From the NCBI GenBank assembly GCA_013397795.1, contig VZTJ01005904.1:370164-434163 (forward strand): DNA of 64,000 bases, given 5' to 3'. A model generated the notes under the pieces. The model saw only the letters and a list, made by a program, of their open reading frames with translations, ran no database searches and was not told the origin of the DNA. This DNA comes from Orthonyx spaldingii (lineage: Eukaryota; Chordata; Aves; Passeriformes; Orthonychidae). The translations under genes and the position numbers were made by a program. The first letter of the stretch is position 1, and the number at the start of each line of letters is the position of its first letter. Below, in pieces: positions 1 through 13,400 of the stretch.

Positions 1-1356
1 CATTCAAGACTTCATCTCAGACACTTTTGGAAGGAACCTAGGGGCAAATTGCACTTCCATGTCTCATCTTTGCTGCCCAGACCTTCCCAGCTTATTGAAA
101 TGTTCATGAACCTAGTTTCTGGGACACAGTGCATTTTCCTTTCCCTGTCTGTTCATTGGCTTCCCCATTTGCAAAATCAGGTTCATACAACCACAAAAAG
201 CATATATATCTTCTTCATGTAGTTGGCAAATGGTAATGAAATGTCAGTACTGTGTACTAAATAACAAACATCAGGAGTCTACCTCTAGCCTTTACTGCAG
301 GGAGAGCACAGAGGTGGGAGAGATGCTTTCAGAATTATATTAAATTTCTCTTCACTTCTCAGAATTTAACAAATTAGTGAATTAATTGGATAGAAGGAAA
401 GGTTGTCTCAGCCTCCCTGAAAGGCTTTAATCTAGATCAGACATTTTGGAAACAGATAATTCTTCATGACAGCCATGTTGAAAACTGGTCAGTAACTGCT
501 CCTTTTTTTTTTTGGTAAAGGAAAGAATCTGAGAATTTGTAACAGCAGCTTTCAAATTAAGGCCACTCTCAATTACTTGTTCTAATCTGAACAACTTATT
601 TTATACTCTTGATAGTATAAAAATTGGCTAAAAAATGTAGCATTTTGCTTATGGATACATTGCCTCGAATTTAGCTGTTTTGTTTCACTTTGTTCTTTTT
701 ATTTGCACGATTGTGTTGACTCCTTACTTGATTCCCACTCATTTCTGTCATTTAAATAATCATATAGTTGTGAAGTTTACATTTTCACTGCATTTGAGTC
801 ATTACTTGTAAGCTGTTCTCTGACCTAGTCTAAACTCTCATAAATCCACTGATGAAAACGGATTTCAGCTACACAGCCATATATAAATCCACTTGTCAAA
901 GTAAATAAGTCAGTAGAGTTCCTACTAGGAATAGCATATTCTTAATTTCTGTCAACCAGCTGTAGTAGTAGAGGTATGTACATTATTTATACTTTTATTT
1001 AAATGTGTTTCTTTTGTTTCTTCATAGCTTTCTTTGTACACTTGCAAATAAAATAAATGTCAGAGTAATGCATGATATATGCAAGTATAAGGTAAATCCT
1101 TTCAGTTCTGTCTCACTTTATAGCCTTCATAACCTCCAATATTCCAAAATCAGTTTATTAGGTGCTTTAAATTAAAAAAAAAAAAAGCTCTAAAATGGTA
1201 GAAATCAACAGTGTAATAACATTTCAGTGGTATATATGCTTTTTGTTGACTTTAAAAGAAAGTTGTCAATAATTTCTTAAATGGTATTCCTAACCCAATA
1301 ACTTTAGTTTTATACAGATGCATTAAAGTCATTACTGTCATGTAATTGTACTGCAG
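1..1356 (+). other. AK9 intron (partial)
   Basis: AT-rich sequence with A/T runs. I see no further exon, repeat family or RNA gene in it. Confidence 0.5.
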
Positions 1357-1465
1357 GAGCCTGTATACTACGCAGAGCATACTCAGCAAGTAGGAATGAA
1401 AATAATTCTGAGATTTTGGAAAGACCAGCAGATGAAACATTAGAAAAGAAAGAAGATGATGCAAG
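1357..1465 (+). CDS. AK9: AK9 coding exon (first in window)
   Basis: The exon is bounded by an acceptor ending ctgcag and a donor gtaaaa. It is open in only one frame (two bases, then 35 codons and two bases) and encodes a polar, acidic stretch including EILERPADETLEKKEDDA. Its end phase matches the repeat exon at 1874 exactly. It has no recognisable domain, and the acceptor pyrimidine tract is weak. Confidence 0.7.
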
Positions 1466-4400
1466 GTAAAATATTCCAAATATCTGAATGTATAAAATGG
1501 GCACAAGAAAATTCTAGCCTCACTTTGTGTTAAAGGTATCAGTGCATTTATCATACAAATTAACTAAAGTAGTACACTAATACTAGTTATTATATATAGG
1601 AAATAATCCAATATGCGTTATCTTTGAGGAATATTTCATTTATATCAGTACATATGGTGGCAGAAAAATCTCTTTCTAAATGCATTTTCATTAGCCTTTG
1701 TTTAGTTCAACCTTTTAATGCAATGAGACAATAAAATTTTAAATAATAAAATATATATGATTTTTATTTTTTACAACCCAAATTATATTTCCACATCTTT
1801 GCATTTAATATATCTGCAGCTTGCTTTGGTAGTATTTATAAAGGTCTTAAGATAAAGAAACTTTTATTTACAGAGGAGAAATGGAAGACACACTGGCATC
1901 AGAGAAAGATCAGGAAGAAGCAATGACATCAGAGAAAGATCAGGAAGAAACAATGACATCAGAGAAAGATCAGGAAGAAACACTGGCATCAGAGAAAGAT
2001 CAGGAAGAAACAATGACATCAGAGAAAGATCAGGAAGAAACACTGGCATCAGAGAAAGATCAGGAAGAAACAATGACATCAGAGAAAGATCAGGAAGAAA
2101 CACTGGCATCAGAGAAAGATCAGGAAGAAACAATGACATCAGAGAAAGATCAGGAAGAAACACTGGCATCAGAGAAAGATCAGGAAGAAACAATGACATC
2201 AGAGAAAGATCAGGAAGAAACACTGGCATCAGAGAAAGATCAGGAAGAAACAATGACATCAGAGAAAGATCAGGAAGAAACACTGGCATCAGAGAAAGAT
2301 CAGGAAGAAACAATGACATCAGAGAAAGATCAGGAAGAAACACTGGCATCAGAGAAAGATCAGGAAGAAACAATGACATCAGAGAAAGATCAGGAAGAAA
2401 CACTGGCATCAGAGAAAGATCAGGAAGAAACAATGACATCAGAGAAAGATCAGGAAGAAACACTGGCATCAGAGAAAGATCAGGAAGAAACAATGACATC
2501 AGAGAAAGATCAGGAAGAAACACTGGCATCAGAGAAAGATCAGGAAGAAACAATGACATCAGAGAAAGATCAAGAAGAAACACTGGCATCAGAGAAAGAT
2601 CAGGAAGAAACAATGACATCAGAGAAAGATCAGGAAGAAACACTGGCATCAGAGAAAGATCAGGAAGAAACAATGACATCAGAGAAAGATCAATCTCCAG
2701 CTGCTGCTGAGGAGAAAGGTGAAAGTGCGTATCATTTGACTTCTATTTTATTTAATTATGTGTTTCAATCATTTAGTGATTTGGTATTTATACAGATTTT
2801 CCAGTTTCAGAGCAAGATCAGGAAGAAACACTGACATCAGAGAAAGACCAGGAAGAAACACTGGAGAAAGATCAATCTCCAGCTACTGCTGAGGAGAGAG
2901 GTGAAAGTACATACCACTTGACTTCTATTACATCTAATTATGTGTTTCAATCATTTAGTGATTTGGTATTTATGCAGATTTTCCAGTTTTGATTTCATTT
3001 TAACATTCAGCATCTAGAAAAATGACTTTCTGTTACTATCTTCACTGATTCAGATACTCATTTCTGTGTGTCATTCCTCATGGATGTTACAGAACAGAGA
3101 TGGTTTTCATTTAATTAGCCATCATTGTTGCAGTTTTCAATAAATTCAAAGGATGGGACTCTATCTCCTCTAGTAACTTTTCTGTGTTAATAAACTGTCT
3201 TGAAACTACTTATCAAAAAATCTGTACCTCTTTAAAAATTACAAAACATTGCTGGAACTTAGTCAATAGTTAATGAGAAAATCACAAAACTGTCTGATTT
3301 TCTGGTCTTCCTCCAGTAAGCTCAGCCTGAAGTAATTAAAAGGGAATGGAAATCAGTTCAGGAATGGCCCTCTTAACATTTATTAAGAATTGCTCAATCT
3401 GATAGCAACACACATTATGAATTGCTGAATCCACAAGCCCAGTGAGGTGAGGCTGCTGCAGCACCATATCCCCAGGGCCATGCAATGAATCTGAGCATGT
3501 ATTCCCATTTTCCCTTTCATCCTCTTCTTACTTTATTATCCATGCTAGTTCCTCTCCAATCTTCTTTGATCCTTCCTCCTCCTTGCCTTTGGTCCTTCTT
3601 AGAAAAGCTTCCTAATATTATAAATCTCCCACAATCCCAAACTGCTTTTCCCTAGGCATCCCCTAATGTATATCATGCCCTGTAGGCAGTAATACACCTC
3701 AGCCAGAGAGAGCTTCTCAGGATGACCCATCTCAATAGATTTCACACCAAAACAATGCTTTCATCATCATCTTCTAATGGCCCTGAGGGGTGTCAAGTCA
3801 AAATTATATTTGTTCTCATTAAGTTTTGGGGGTTCACCCATCTATCATTGTTTGTCCCCTTCTTTGTGCTTACGGAGATTAGTCTTTAACAACATGACTT
3901 AACACCGTAAAAAATAATGGAATTCTGTGTATTACATGAAGTTTCCTCTCTGTTAACAATATTAATAAAACATTTGGGGTAAAGATGTTCTTACTTCGTT
4001 GCTTTCTATATGGACAGAACTACATATTTTTTTGTTCGCTGTAAAGATCCTACTGTTGTATCAGAATTGTGTTATACTTAGTTTCCAGCAGAGAAAATAT
4101 AACTGTCCTGGGCTGAAGTGAATCATCTGTGAGGAGTGAGATTTTGGCAGCAGACCAGCTGTCACAAATAGGCTGGATTTTTGCACCTCAGGTTCTGTCA
4201 GCTGGATTGAGGTTTAGAATTAGTTCCAGTTAGCTTCAATGGTTTGAACCTTGATAGTCCAAAAAGCTTCAGGGTTTTACTTCCCTTTTAGCCTTCTTTA
4301 ATCACTGCCTAGTTTCTTAGAAGAATGTCTCTGTCTGATTTGGATCTACTGTCAAGATGAATTACCATGCACAAATATCTGTCTCTATGTTAAGAACTAG

Positions 4401-7400
4401 ATTGAGGACTTTGGAGTATTTTCTTTCTCTACTATGCAGTCTCAAGATTTCCCATTCATAGACTGAAGTATCACACAAGGCCTGGAGATGAAATTAAAAA
4501 CTGAAGTGCATGAATTCCCACTTTTTTTTTTTTTTCCTCATCAAGGGCCTAGACTGCTATTGTTGTCTTTCTTTCAAACATAACCATCTGGTTTCTGTAC
4601 AAAATTACTATGGCCAAGCTTAAGCTCTGTATTGCCAGTATGTCTCACATACATTTTCTTTCATTAACTAGTCTGGCATTTATTTTACATATATATGACA
4701 AGGCCTAAGTCGTAAAGGTATTATAATGTAGACTGAATAAGATAACATGCTCTTAATTTTTAATGAGGTAACATTTCACCTACTCTGTGAAAAAAATACT
4801 CTGCTTTCTAGGGTTCTTTAAATTGCATGTAAGCTTTTTTTAAAAATCCACATTATAACTTTTTATAGTCTCTAATAAAACACACAGCTCTTCTCCAAGG
4901 TGAATGAATCCTATAGTATTAAATATAAAGGCTTCTACAAAGATACTTTGTCATCTGCATCTCAAACAACAATGTTCATCTTAGTTTTGAATATCTAACT
5001 AATTTTTAACTGAGTACAAGGAAATAACATTTAATGATAGAAGTAATAATGCCATGTACACACTTGTGCTCTTAAAAAGTGTTAAGTCCTTGTTCAGAGA
5101 AAATCATGTTTACCTACACCTACCTTTTATTTCAATAATCAAACACTGACCCACCAAAACACTTCAGTCATGCTGCTCTTAGCCTGACACTGTTGTATTT
5201 CACATGTAATGCTGTCAGCACATTGACTGCAGCTTTTCTCCCATGTGGCATGTCTTTACAACAATATAAATGAATGTTCACAGTTCACATGTTCACAGTT
5301 TGATGAGTTTTTTTAATATGTAATAGCTATAATGTAAAAATGATTGATAGCTCAGAAAAATACTCCAGAGCCCAAATCATACTCTTTTGGTCTCTCATAT
5401 ATGGTATCCTATGGGAATGGCTCAAAGCTGCACCAGGAGAGGCCTAGATTGTATATTAGGAAGTGTTTTTTACTGAGAAAGTGGTCAAACACTGGAACAG
5501 GATTTCTAGAAAAATGATTGATGCCCCAAACCTGTCAGCATTTAAGAAGCATTTAGGAAATGCCATTAATAACATGCTTTAACTTTTGATCGGGTCTGAA
5601 TTGCTCAGACAGTTGATGAGCAGTAGATGATCATAGTAGGTCTCTTCCAACTGAAACAGTCCTATTCTGATCTGTTCTATTCTATTCTATTCAAAAAGAT
5701 GCACAATTTAATAATTGCAAGTTTTGTAACCTCAGTGGAATCTGGGATTGTTTCAGCACTGAACATATTCAAGTTTATAATACTGTCTGTGTTTAAAAGG
5801 AAAAAATGGTTCCAGTAATGAACAAGGTACTTACACGTGTCTTAATGAGAGTGAAAGTAACTGGAGAAGGAGATTTCATGTAAATCTAACAAATGTATTT
5901 AAGTGAGTTAAGAATCTGAGTTCAATGCTGAAATGTCTGCTAAAGATATAGAAATCAATTTATGTGGTAACTCTTGCTTGTAATGTCTAGCTGAAAATTA
6001 CAGCCTCATATTATTTTCTTGTCCCTTGACACAATTATTCTGAGGGTTTTTTTCAGGAATTTCTTACTCTATAAAGCATTTTTGCAGAAGCTTTGAATGA
6101 GTATGACTATTTATACTTGGAGACAGCTATTTCAATTCATGAGAATATATTTCTGGTGTTGTAGAAGAGTTACCAGCTTCAAGCAGATCTGTGGGTTCAC
6201 TCCAATCTTCCTGAAGTAACACTTGGCATATTCTTTTCCTGCCACATTTCTGCCAGAGATTACTTCCTTTCTATAGTAGAATCAACTGGAGCACACATGC
6301 TTATGCCTCAGTAGCTCAGGCTGGTGTGTTTGTGCAACCCCATCTTCACTGATGTCTCCTCTTCTGCTCTTGCTATTTGGGCAGAAGTTCTTGGCAAAAA
6401 CAAATGGGTAGCTGGGCTGATTATTCTAGCTGTCACCTCTCATGCTTGTGCTTCACAGCTGCTAATATCAGTATTAGTTATAAACTGTTTAATACTGAAT
6501 CCCATCTCTTTAATATTGATCTCCTTTCTCATTACAGATGGTTGAGGATTGAATCAATACCCATCTCTTAGGCTTTTATTCTATGTTCTTGTGTTTTTAT
6601 TTTTATCATCACATTAAATTCAGTAAGATATTTGAAACAACAATAGCAAAAAATAATTAAACCTGTTCATGTTAGTACATTTCCTATTTAGTCTTTGAAG
6701 ATAGATGCTTTTTGGAATCAATTGTAATTATAACATTTACCACGCAGATGATGTGTGCTCTATTGTACAGCATCTAAATATGTTTCCTTTGTTTTTCTTG
6801 ACTTCTTGCATCCTGATTTGTACTTTCTCCTACCTTTAACTGGAGGCTTTTCAGTGAGAGAGTTTGGACAAGGACAGTTTATTAAACTGCAGATGAGAGA
6901 TTGCAAATTACTTGTACTGCAAACTTCAAAGCAAGCTCTAATGATATTACCTTCACAGTTTGTTCAGTCTTTGAGCAAAGCTGCATGATCTTCAAAGCCA
7001 CTTTCTGTCCTTCACAAGTCAGATGTGATAATTGCATTTTAATACCTGTAATCCCAGCATTTTAGGCAGAGAAATTTCAAAATTTGAAACAGAAAGGTTC
7101 AGAACAACTTCCTCAGTTAAATCCCAAATACCGTCAGTTCTTAAATTCTTTTAGTCTCTCATTCAGAGAAATAAAGACTAAGGAATATTGGAGGAGAACA
7201 ACTGTGCAATGTTTTGCAGAAGAAAAAAGAACAAAAGCCTATGATTAGAGCTTTCAGTCTTTCTGAAAGCTCTTGTCACTTTCTGAATATAATAAGAAAA
7301 AGGACATCCTCTTAATTTACTTTGGTTCATGTCTGTCTGTCTGTCCTCATTGACTCTATCCAGTACCAGCATTATTAATGAAATAGAACCAATAAGCTAA

Positions 7401-10400
7401 TGAAAAGCTATATGAAATCTTATAACAACTTTCTCTCAAAAAACACTTTGAAGGCAACTCATCTCTAGTGGAGATGGTCTGCTTTAGTTTTTAAAATGTA
7501 CATTTTAGCTTTTATGTGCTAGAATTTTTAGAATATTTTAAAGAACAAACCAGAAATAAATCAACTATAAACCACTTTATTTTAATAAGAAGTTGTTAAA
7601 TATACATATTTTTATGCATCAGAAAGAATCAAATTAATCTGTAAACCAAAGGTGTCTTTCCAAATAAAAAAATCAGTACATACAATATAAGTTTGTCTGC
7701 TGAGTACATTTCACTGTAACATGCTGAAGATTATTTGGCACTATGTATTTATAAGTAAGAAATGAAAAGTCTGTGTAAACAAACTATAGTTTGTTTCAAC
7801 AAGACAACTGAAAATACATTCATAATGAAATACAGATCAGTTCCAAGAAATGAGAGTGTCACTGTTATCATATATTTTGCCCTTCTGTTTATTTTGATAG
7901 TTAAGCTCTAATGAAGAAGACATGCTGGCTTCTGGTGTGTGTGTCAGCTTTGGCAGTGTTTCAATGGGGAGGAAAGAAGGCTTTTTTCATCTTTTTTGTT
8001 GCTGAATATGGACCGAGGGAAGAAAAAGTCATAGATACTAAGGTATTACAGGCTCTTCTTCCCCAACAATTCACTTAGAGAATGTGGGGGCAGAAAGCCT
8101 TTGAGGGTTGTTTGTCTCTATGGTAACTATGCTCAGTAAAAGCAAAGAAGATGCAGAGCAAAAGAATATGACAGATTGGCATGTAGGCATTCTCTATGAA
8201 AGGCCAAGATTTAAGGCTGGAGAAGATTGTTTCTTATCACCACTCTGATAAGGAAATTAAATTAAGAACAGCACTATTAGGTAGAAGGCCACCTCCTCGG
8301 AAAGAAAGTTGCTTGCATTTTTATGTCATTTATTTTTAAACCATTGCTGTCTTTTCATATATTTTTCTTGACTGTATTTTTAATTTTTAAAAAAATATCT
8401 TCTCACCGTAAATAGCCTCTCCAAGTAGACATGATAATTTATATCTAATGGCAAAGGTACAGCTGCCTTACTTGGTCCCTGAGACCAAGTTTGAAACACA
8501 GTAAATGTCAGGGAGGCAACATTTTTGTCATCATAAGATTCAAATACCTGAACCAAAACGAAATGAGGTTTGAGTTGTCTGATTTTTAGTCTGTCTCTTT
8601 TCACTAGGAGTGTAAACCATTTTTCTTTTGTTACTTCTCCCCTCTCTCCAGGGGAAAGTTTCTCTAGTTCACTTAGACATGGGTAATCTATTTACAAGTT
8701 CTGTAAGTATGTAGTAATTGCTGCTGGATATGTTTCCTTAAGCAACAAAACTTTCTGGATTAGAGGTATTCTGTTGTAATTATGTGCCTAGAGTAGCAAA
8801 ACAAAGCTGGAACACATGGTGTCCATCATTTGCCAAATATGGCCTGTCAGGAGAGGTAACATGAATGGTAAGTGCATCTGAGATAAAGGGGATGGGAACT
8901 ACTCTATTAAGTGAATTCATTGCCATGTTCAATATTCTGTCTCAGATGATGCCAAATATTCATTTAAATCTCTTGTTTGCCTGTATATTTCCTAAGTGTC
9001 ATGACCTCCTCAGAACTGAGAGGTTTTTAAAGGGCTGGACTATAAGATGATCTGTTTAAAGCCAGATCCAGCCAGCCCTCATCCTGTCTTCCATGTGTTA
9101 CTGCTGTGAATAGGGCTGTGGTTCACAAGGCAGCACATGTGAATTCTGCACTGTGACTGTGACAGGGATGACACGTGCAAGCAGCAGTTAGTATAACCTA
9201 GTTATTAATGTAGCCTTTCCTTCTTTTCTTAAAATCTCTGTTCCTAAGGGAGTCATCATTACATATTGCATTAGAGCTGCCTAAATTTAAACAGGTTTTA
9301 CCTGGCTAAATCTCTGTCTCGTTTGGAATATATCACTGCAGAATGCAACATAATTAATGGTACCATTTGCACAACATCTTTTAATATACATAAAAAAGTA
9401 TTTTTATGTTCCTATTTAGAATCATGGCAAGAGGGAAAAATGATATTGCAGGGAATAAGTAATGTAATGACACATATAGAATGAATGTCTAGTTTAGTAA
9501 AATACAAATGTTTATAAACATTTTCAAGGGAAAACATATTTCTAATTCAAGATCAAACTACTTGAAATCTGCAAGGTGTTTCTGCTTAATGATATGCTCT
9601 TTTGCACTTTATGTTTAGACTAATAATCAAATAAGAGGAAGGTTAGCCACTGAGGTGTCAGTCTAATCATTGTGTTGTTCAAAACTGTAAAAAAAGGGGG
9701 AGGAGATGTATTATATATTGGTTGTTATAAAAGATCATGAAAATACTTGTCAAAATGCTTATCTATTAATAGTTTTGCAGTTCACCTTGGCTCTGCAATG
9801 GTATTGCTGGAGCAGGTCGTGACAGCCCTGAGGGCTAACATGGGGTCCTGGGTTGTGGGCAGGTGGGGGGAGCCCCAGGGGCTGGGTGGGGACAGCCAGG
9901 TGCAGGGGTGCCCTCAGGTCCCTGAGCCAGCACATTAATTGCTATAGAGAGCCCAGCTTGCTTCAAACCTCAGTTAATCATGTATATAGTTGAGGTAAAT
10001 AGTGATATTGAGAAAATAAAAGCTTCAGCCTCAAAAGTAGAAGAATAAAATTATCAAAAGCACCCATGTATTTAGAAATTTAGTGTATTTCTAGAGGGCT
10101 ACACATTGTGACACAGACCCTTAAGAAGACATAGACATTGCAGTACCCAAAACTGCCATACTACCTTTAAAGTGCCTGACTTCATGCATGGACTAAAAGG
10201 TTGTAGAAATAGGCAAAAGTAACAAACTAGCAAGGGACCAACCTTAGTGGGCCAAGAAGGAATTTCAAAAGAAGGTGTATTAGATATGTTCCTTGTTCTG
10301 CAGGCACTTGCATATCGCAGCTGATACTGACACTTCAAGATGATGCTTTAGTTGGTAGAATATTAGACAAAAATGAGGCTGCATCTCAACTCTGGCCATT

Positions 10401-13400
10401 ATGTTTCAGTCTGTTTCCTGCCAAATCTTGCTGATGCCTTATCACTGAAATCCAGCTACATTATAGACTTCTTGCCTTTTGGCTCTATTTTGGAAAATTA
10501 AATGTGTCATTTGCAAATTTCTTCAACAGTCCCTATGAGGAGATTGAGAGGTGCTTGGTTCTGGGAGGAAGTATGTTTTCTTAATGAAGAAAATTGTAAC
10601 AGGGCAATCTAACACTTCATAAGATAGAAAAATTGTTTGGATTTTTCGGATTGGGACAAACTCAAAATGAATATTACAATGCTGCAATTTGACAAAGTGA
10701 GCACTGGCCTGCCTAATGCCAGAGAGTAACCATAAAGCATTGGGGTTTTAATGTTTTGAGGTTTTGTATTTTTGAGAAAATACTCAAAGCTTTTTACATA
10801 CAAGGCATTATATAAGACTTTCATTTTCAGTAATACCTCTCTTTTGTACATGTAGGAAGTTACATAAGGAAGAACAGTAGTAATGGTCCTTTTTTATGTA
10901 AAAAGTCAGTAGAAGTTCATTGGAATAGACCGAGCATGTTGTTACTTGTGTCAAAATCTGTTCTTGCTCTTTCAAGCTAAAAACAAGACAGGAACAACAA
11001 GAGAAGGGGAAAAGTTCAGCGAAGTAGAAAATCTTTCCATTCACTGATAAAATTTTTTTTTTATCTCATTTCTGGCAAGAAAAAAATTCAGCCTATGCTG
11101 TAAGTCCCAGCAAACTTATAGTAATATCAGATTATTTAAGTCACTGCTCTCAACTGCTTTTCTCTCTGTTAGCTTATGTCACTTATTAACAGAACACAAA
11201 AGAAAAATTATAAGGAAGAAAGAAAATCAGAGTTGCAAATTATATGAGTGCAGAGAATGGGAACAGCAGCAACAACACCACATTACTGCTGCCAGCGACA
11301 AGGTCTTTGTGGTGCCATACAGGCATTTGGGTATCATCTTCTACTAAGATATAACTTTCTCTCAGGACTTGCAGGGTCTTACAATGTATGAATAGATAGC
11401 AATTGCAGCCCTGTCTAATTCCTAATTGGAACCTTTTTTAATGTGTCAGTATCAAGTTTTAAATTCAATATCAGCTGTCAATATCAAGTTCTTAATTCCA
11501 TCTGTCTTCAGCAAGAAGTTGTGGTGGAAGAAACTAACCCCTTATTTATTTGCTCACAGAGTATGACAACACATTTGGTATGATTTTGTCGTATTTACAA
11601 TGTGTAGTACCTGTGACTTTCTTATTTATATTAATGCATCTTTTTGGTCTCTAACTTCTGCCTGCTTTCCATGAGACAGTGTTAGGAAATAGACTTGAAC
11701 TGATCTTAAACAACAGACACTAGAAGTTTCTGCACAACATTTATTAAGAGATTAAAGTATTCTCTCTCTCTCTTAATTACTAAACAAGTGATTGTATGTA
11801 TGTATGTATGTATGTATTGTATGACATGGCTTCATTAAAGCCAAAATTTCCTGTGAAAGTTTCCCCGTTCCAGTATTTACAGAGGGAAGTAAGGATGTTT
11901 TTACTTTATTTTCATTTATTTATTCATTCAAAATTTTCCTCTACTGGCATTAGGCATGCCTATGTGGATAATCTGTCAAAAGCTGTTCATCATGAAATCA
12001 TAATTTTTAGATTAATGTATTCTATATTATATTTCTTTGCAGAATGAGTAATATTTATTTAGAGTGCTGATTTAAATAACCGTATGCAAATATAGTTCAC
12101 CAATTTGACCTCATTTATTTTCCTGGAGAAGCCTCAGTATATACAGTATCAACATAATTAAATTTGGAGTTTACAAAGTGTCTTTGTAAACTACTAATAT
12201 AATAATTAATAATTATGGGAAGGAAGAAGCATTAAAAAATATGCCACCATATTTGAGCAATATAAAAATAGTCCTAAAGCATAATGATAGTTTTTAAATG
12301 TAAAACATTTTAGAGGAGCATTGCCTATTATACATTATTTGATTTTCAGATATCATACCAGACACATTTGAAAATTATGGTTTTTCAGATACAGAAGAAA
12401 TGAAAACAATTAAAAAGAAGATTGACCTTTTCATGAATGATTGGCAAAAAGTGGAATCACAAATCAAGAAGTCATCTCAAGTTCAGGTTGTTGTTTTAGA
12501 GATTGCTGAGCAAACACCAGAAAGTCTGCTTAATCAAACTGTGCTGGTTATGGAAAGTAAGTAATACTGTTTCTGTGATCGGCACTGAAACTATCAAGAG
12601 GGATTTTGGATAGCTTATGTGACAAGCATATTGGGGAGTAGGTTATACTCAGTTTGATATTACTGATATGAAGAGGGTCATACTGTCTTCTCTGGGTCAG
12701 CTGAAAAGCACAATAGCAGCCTTTGAGACATGGAAGAGTGGGAAAAATATATGTCTTTGAAATATATATATAATATGGCTATGCAAATAGGTGCATAATA
12801 ACTCCCTAAACATTCTGAAAGCATATTGCCACAGTTACTTGTTCTATCTGTGCATGCCAGGATATTGGTTTGAGAAATGGACAGATAGTGAAAGTTCACT
12901 AATGTACAGTATTAATTGGGTTAATGAGACTTTCAGAGTGTGTAATAAGCTAAACTAACCACCTGCACAGACTGTATTTCAAAACTGAATTTTACATTAA
13001 TTTTTTTAAAATTGATATTTCTTTGGTAAATTACATTTCTTCTTTTATGTGGTCTTTTAGAATTTTGAGCACTGGATAAATAATACTACATTTTTCCTAT
13101 CATTACTACAAATCAAGTGTTTTGTTAACCAAAACATCTGTTGTGCTGGCTCTATAATAAAATAAAACTTGAGTGATGATTCTTTCCAACAAGTAACAGG
13201 AAAAAAACCCCTGTAATGGCACTATCTGCATGTATTTTATATAATACTTTTGTAATACAAGTTCCCATTGAAAATACCAATTTACTTCAACCAAAAACAA
13301 CCTGCAGAATTTCCATTTTTGTAGGAGGCAATATACTAATTACTACATCTGAGGAGAACATTTTGTTCTGTGAGTAGTAGAAATGCAAGATACAGTTGGC

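Larger units (their letters stand above)
2901..12349 (+). other. AK9 intron, 9.4 kb
   Basis: The longest intron in the window. It holds a CR1 3' end (5412-5694), a GC-rich patch (9805-9937) and simple repeats near 11760-11820. A phase-1 exon could be hidden here, but I found none with good splice sites and family similarity. Confidence 0.6.

Noticed and set aside
1864..2679. Minus-strand open frame of 271 codons across the minisatellite
   Set aside because: It is a mirror of the in-frame 30-bp period on the other strand. The + strand frame joins AK9 exons by phase; the minus frame has no such support.
2719..2834. Reading straight through the donor at 2719 (open + frame to 2834)
   Set aside because: The frame becomes non-repeat sequence and stops, while splicing at 2718 restores the family-like continuation; the duplicated donor at 2901 supports this.
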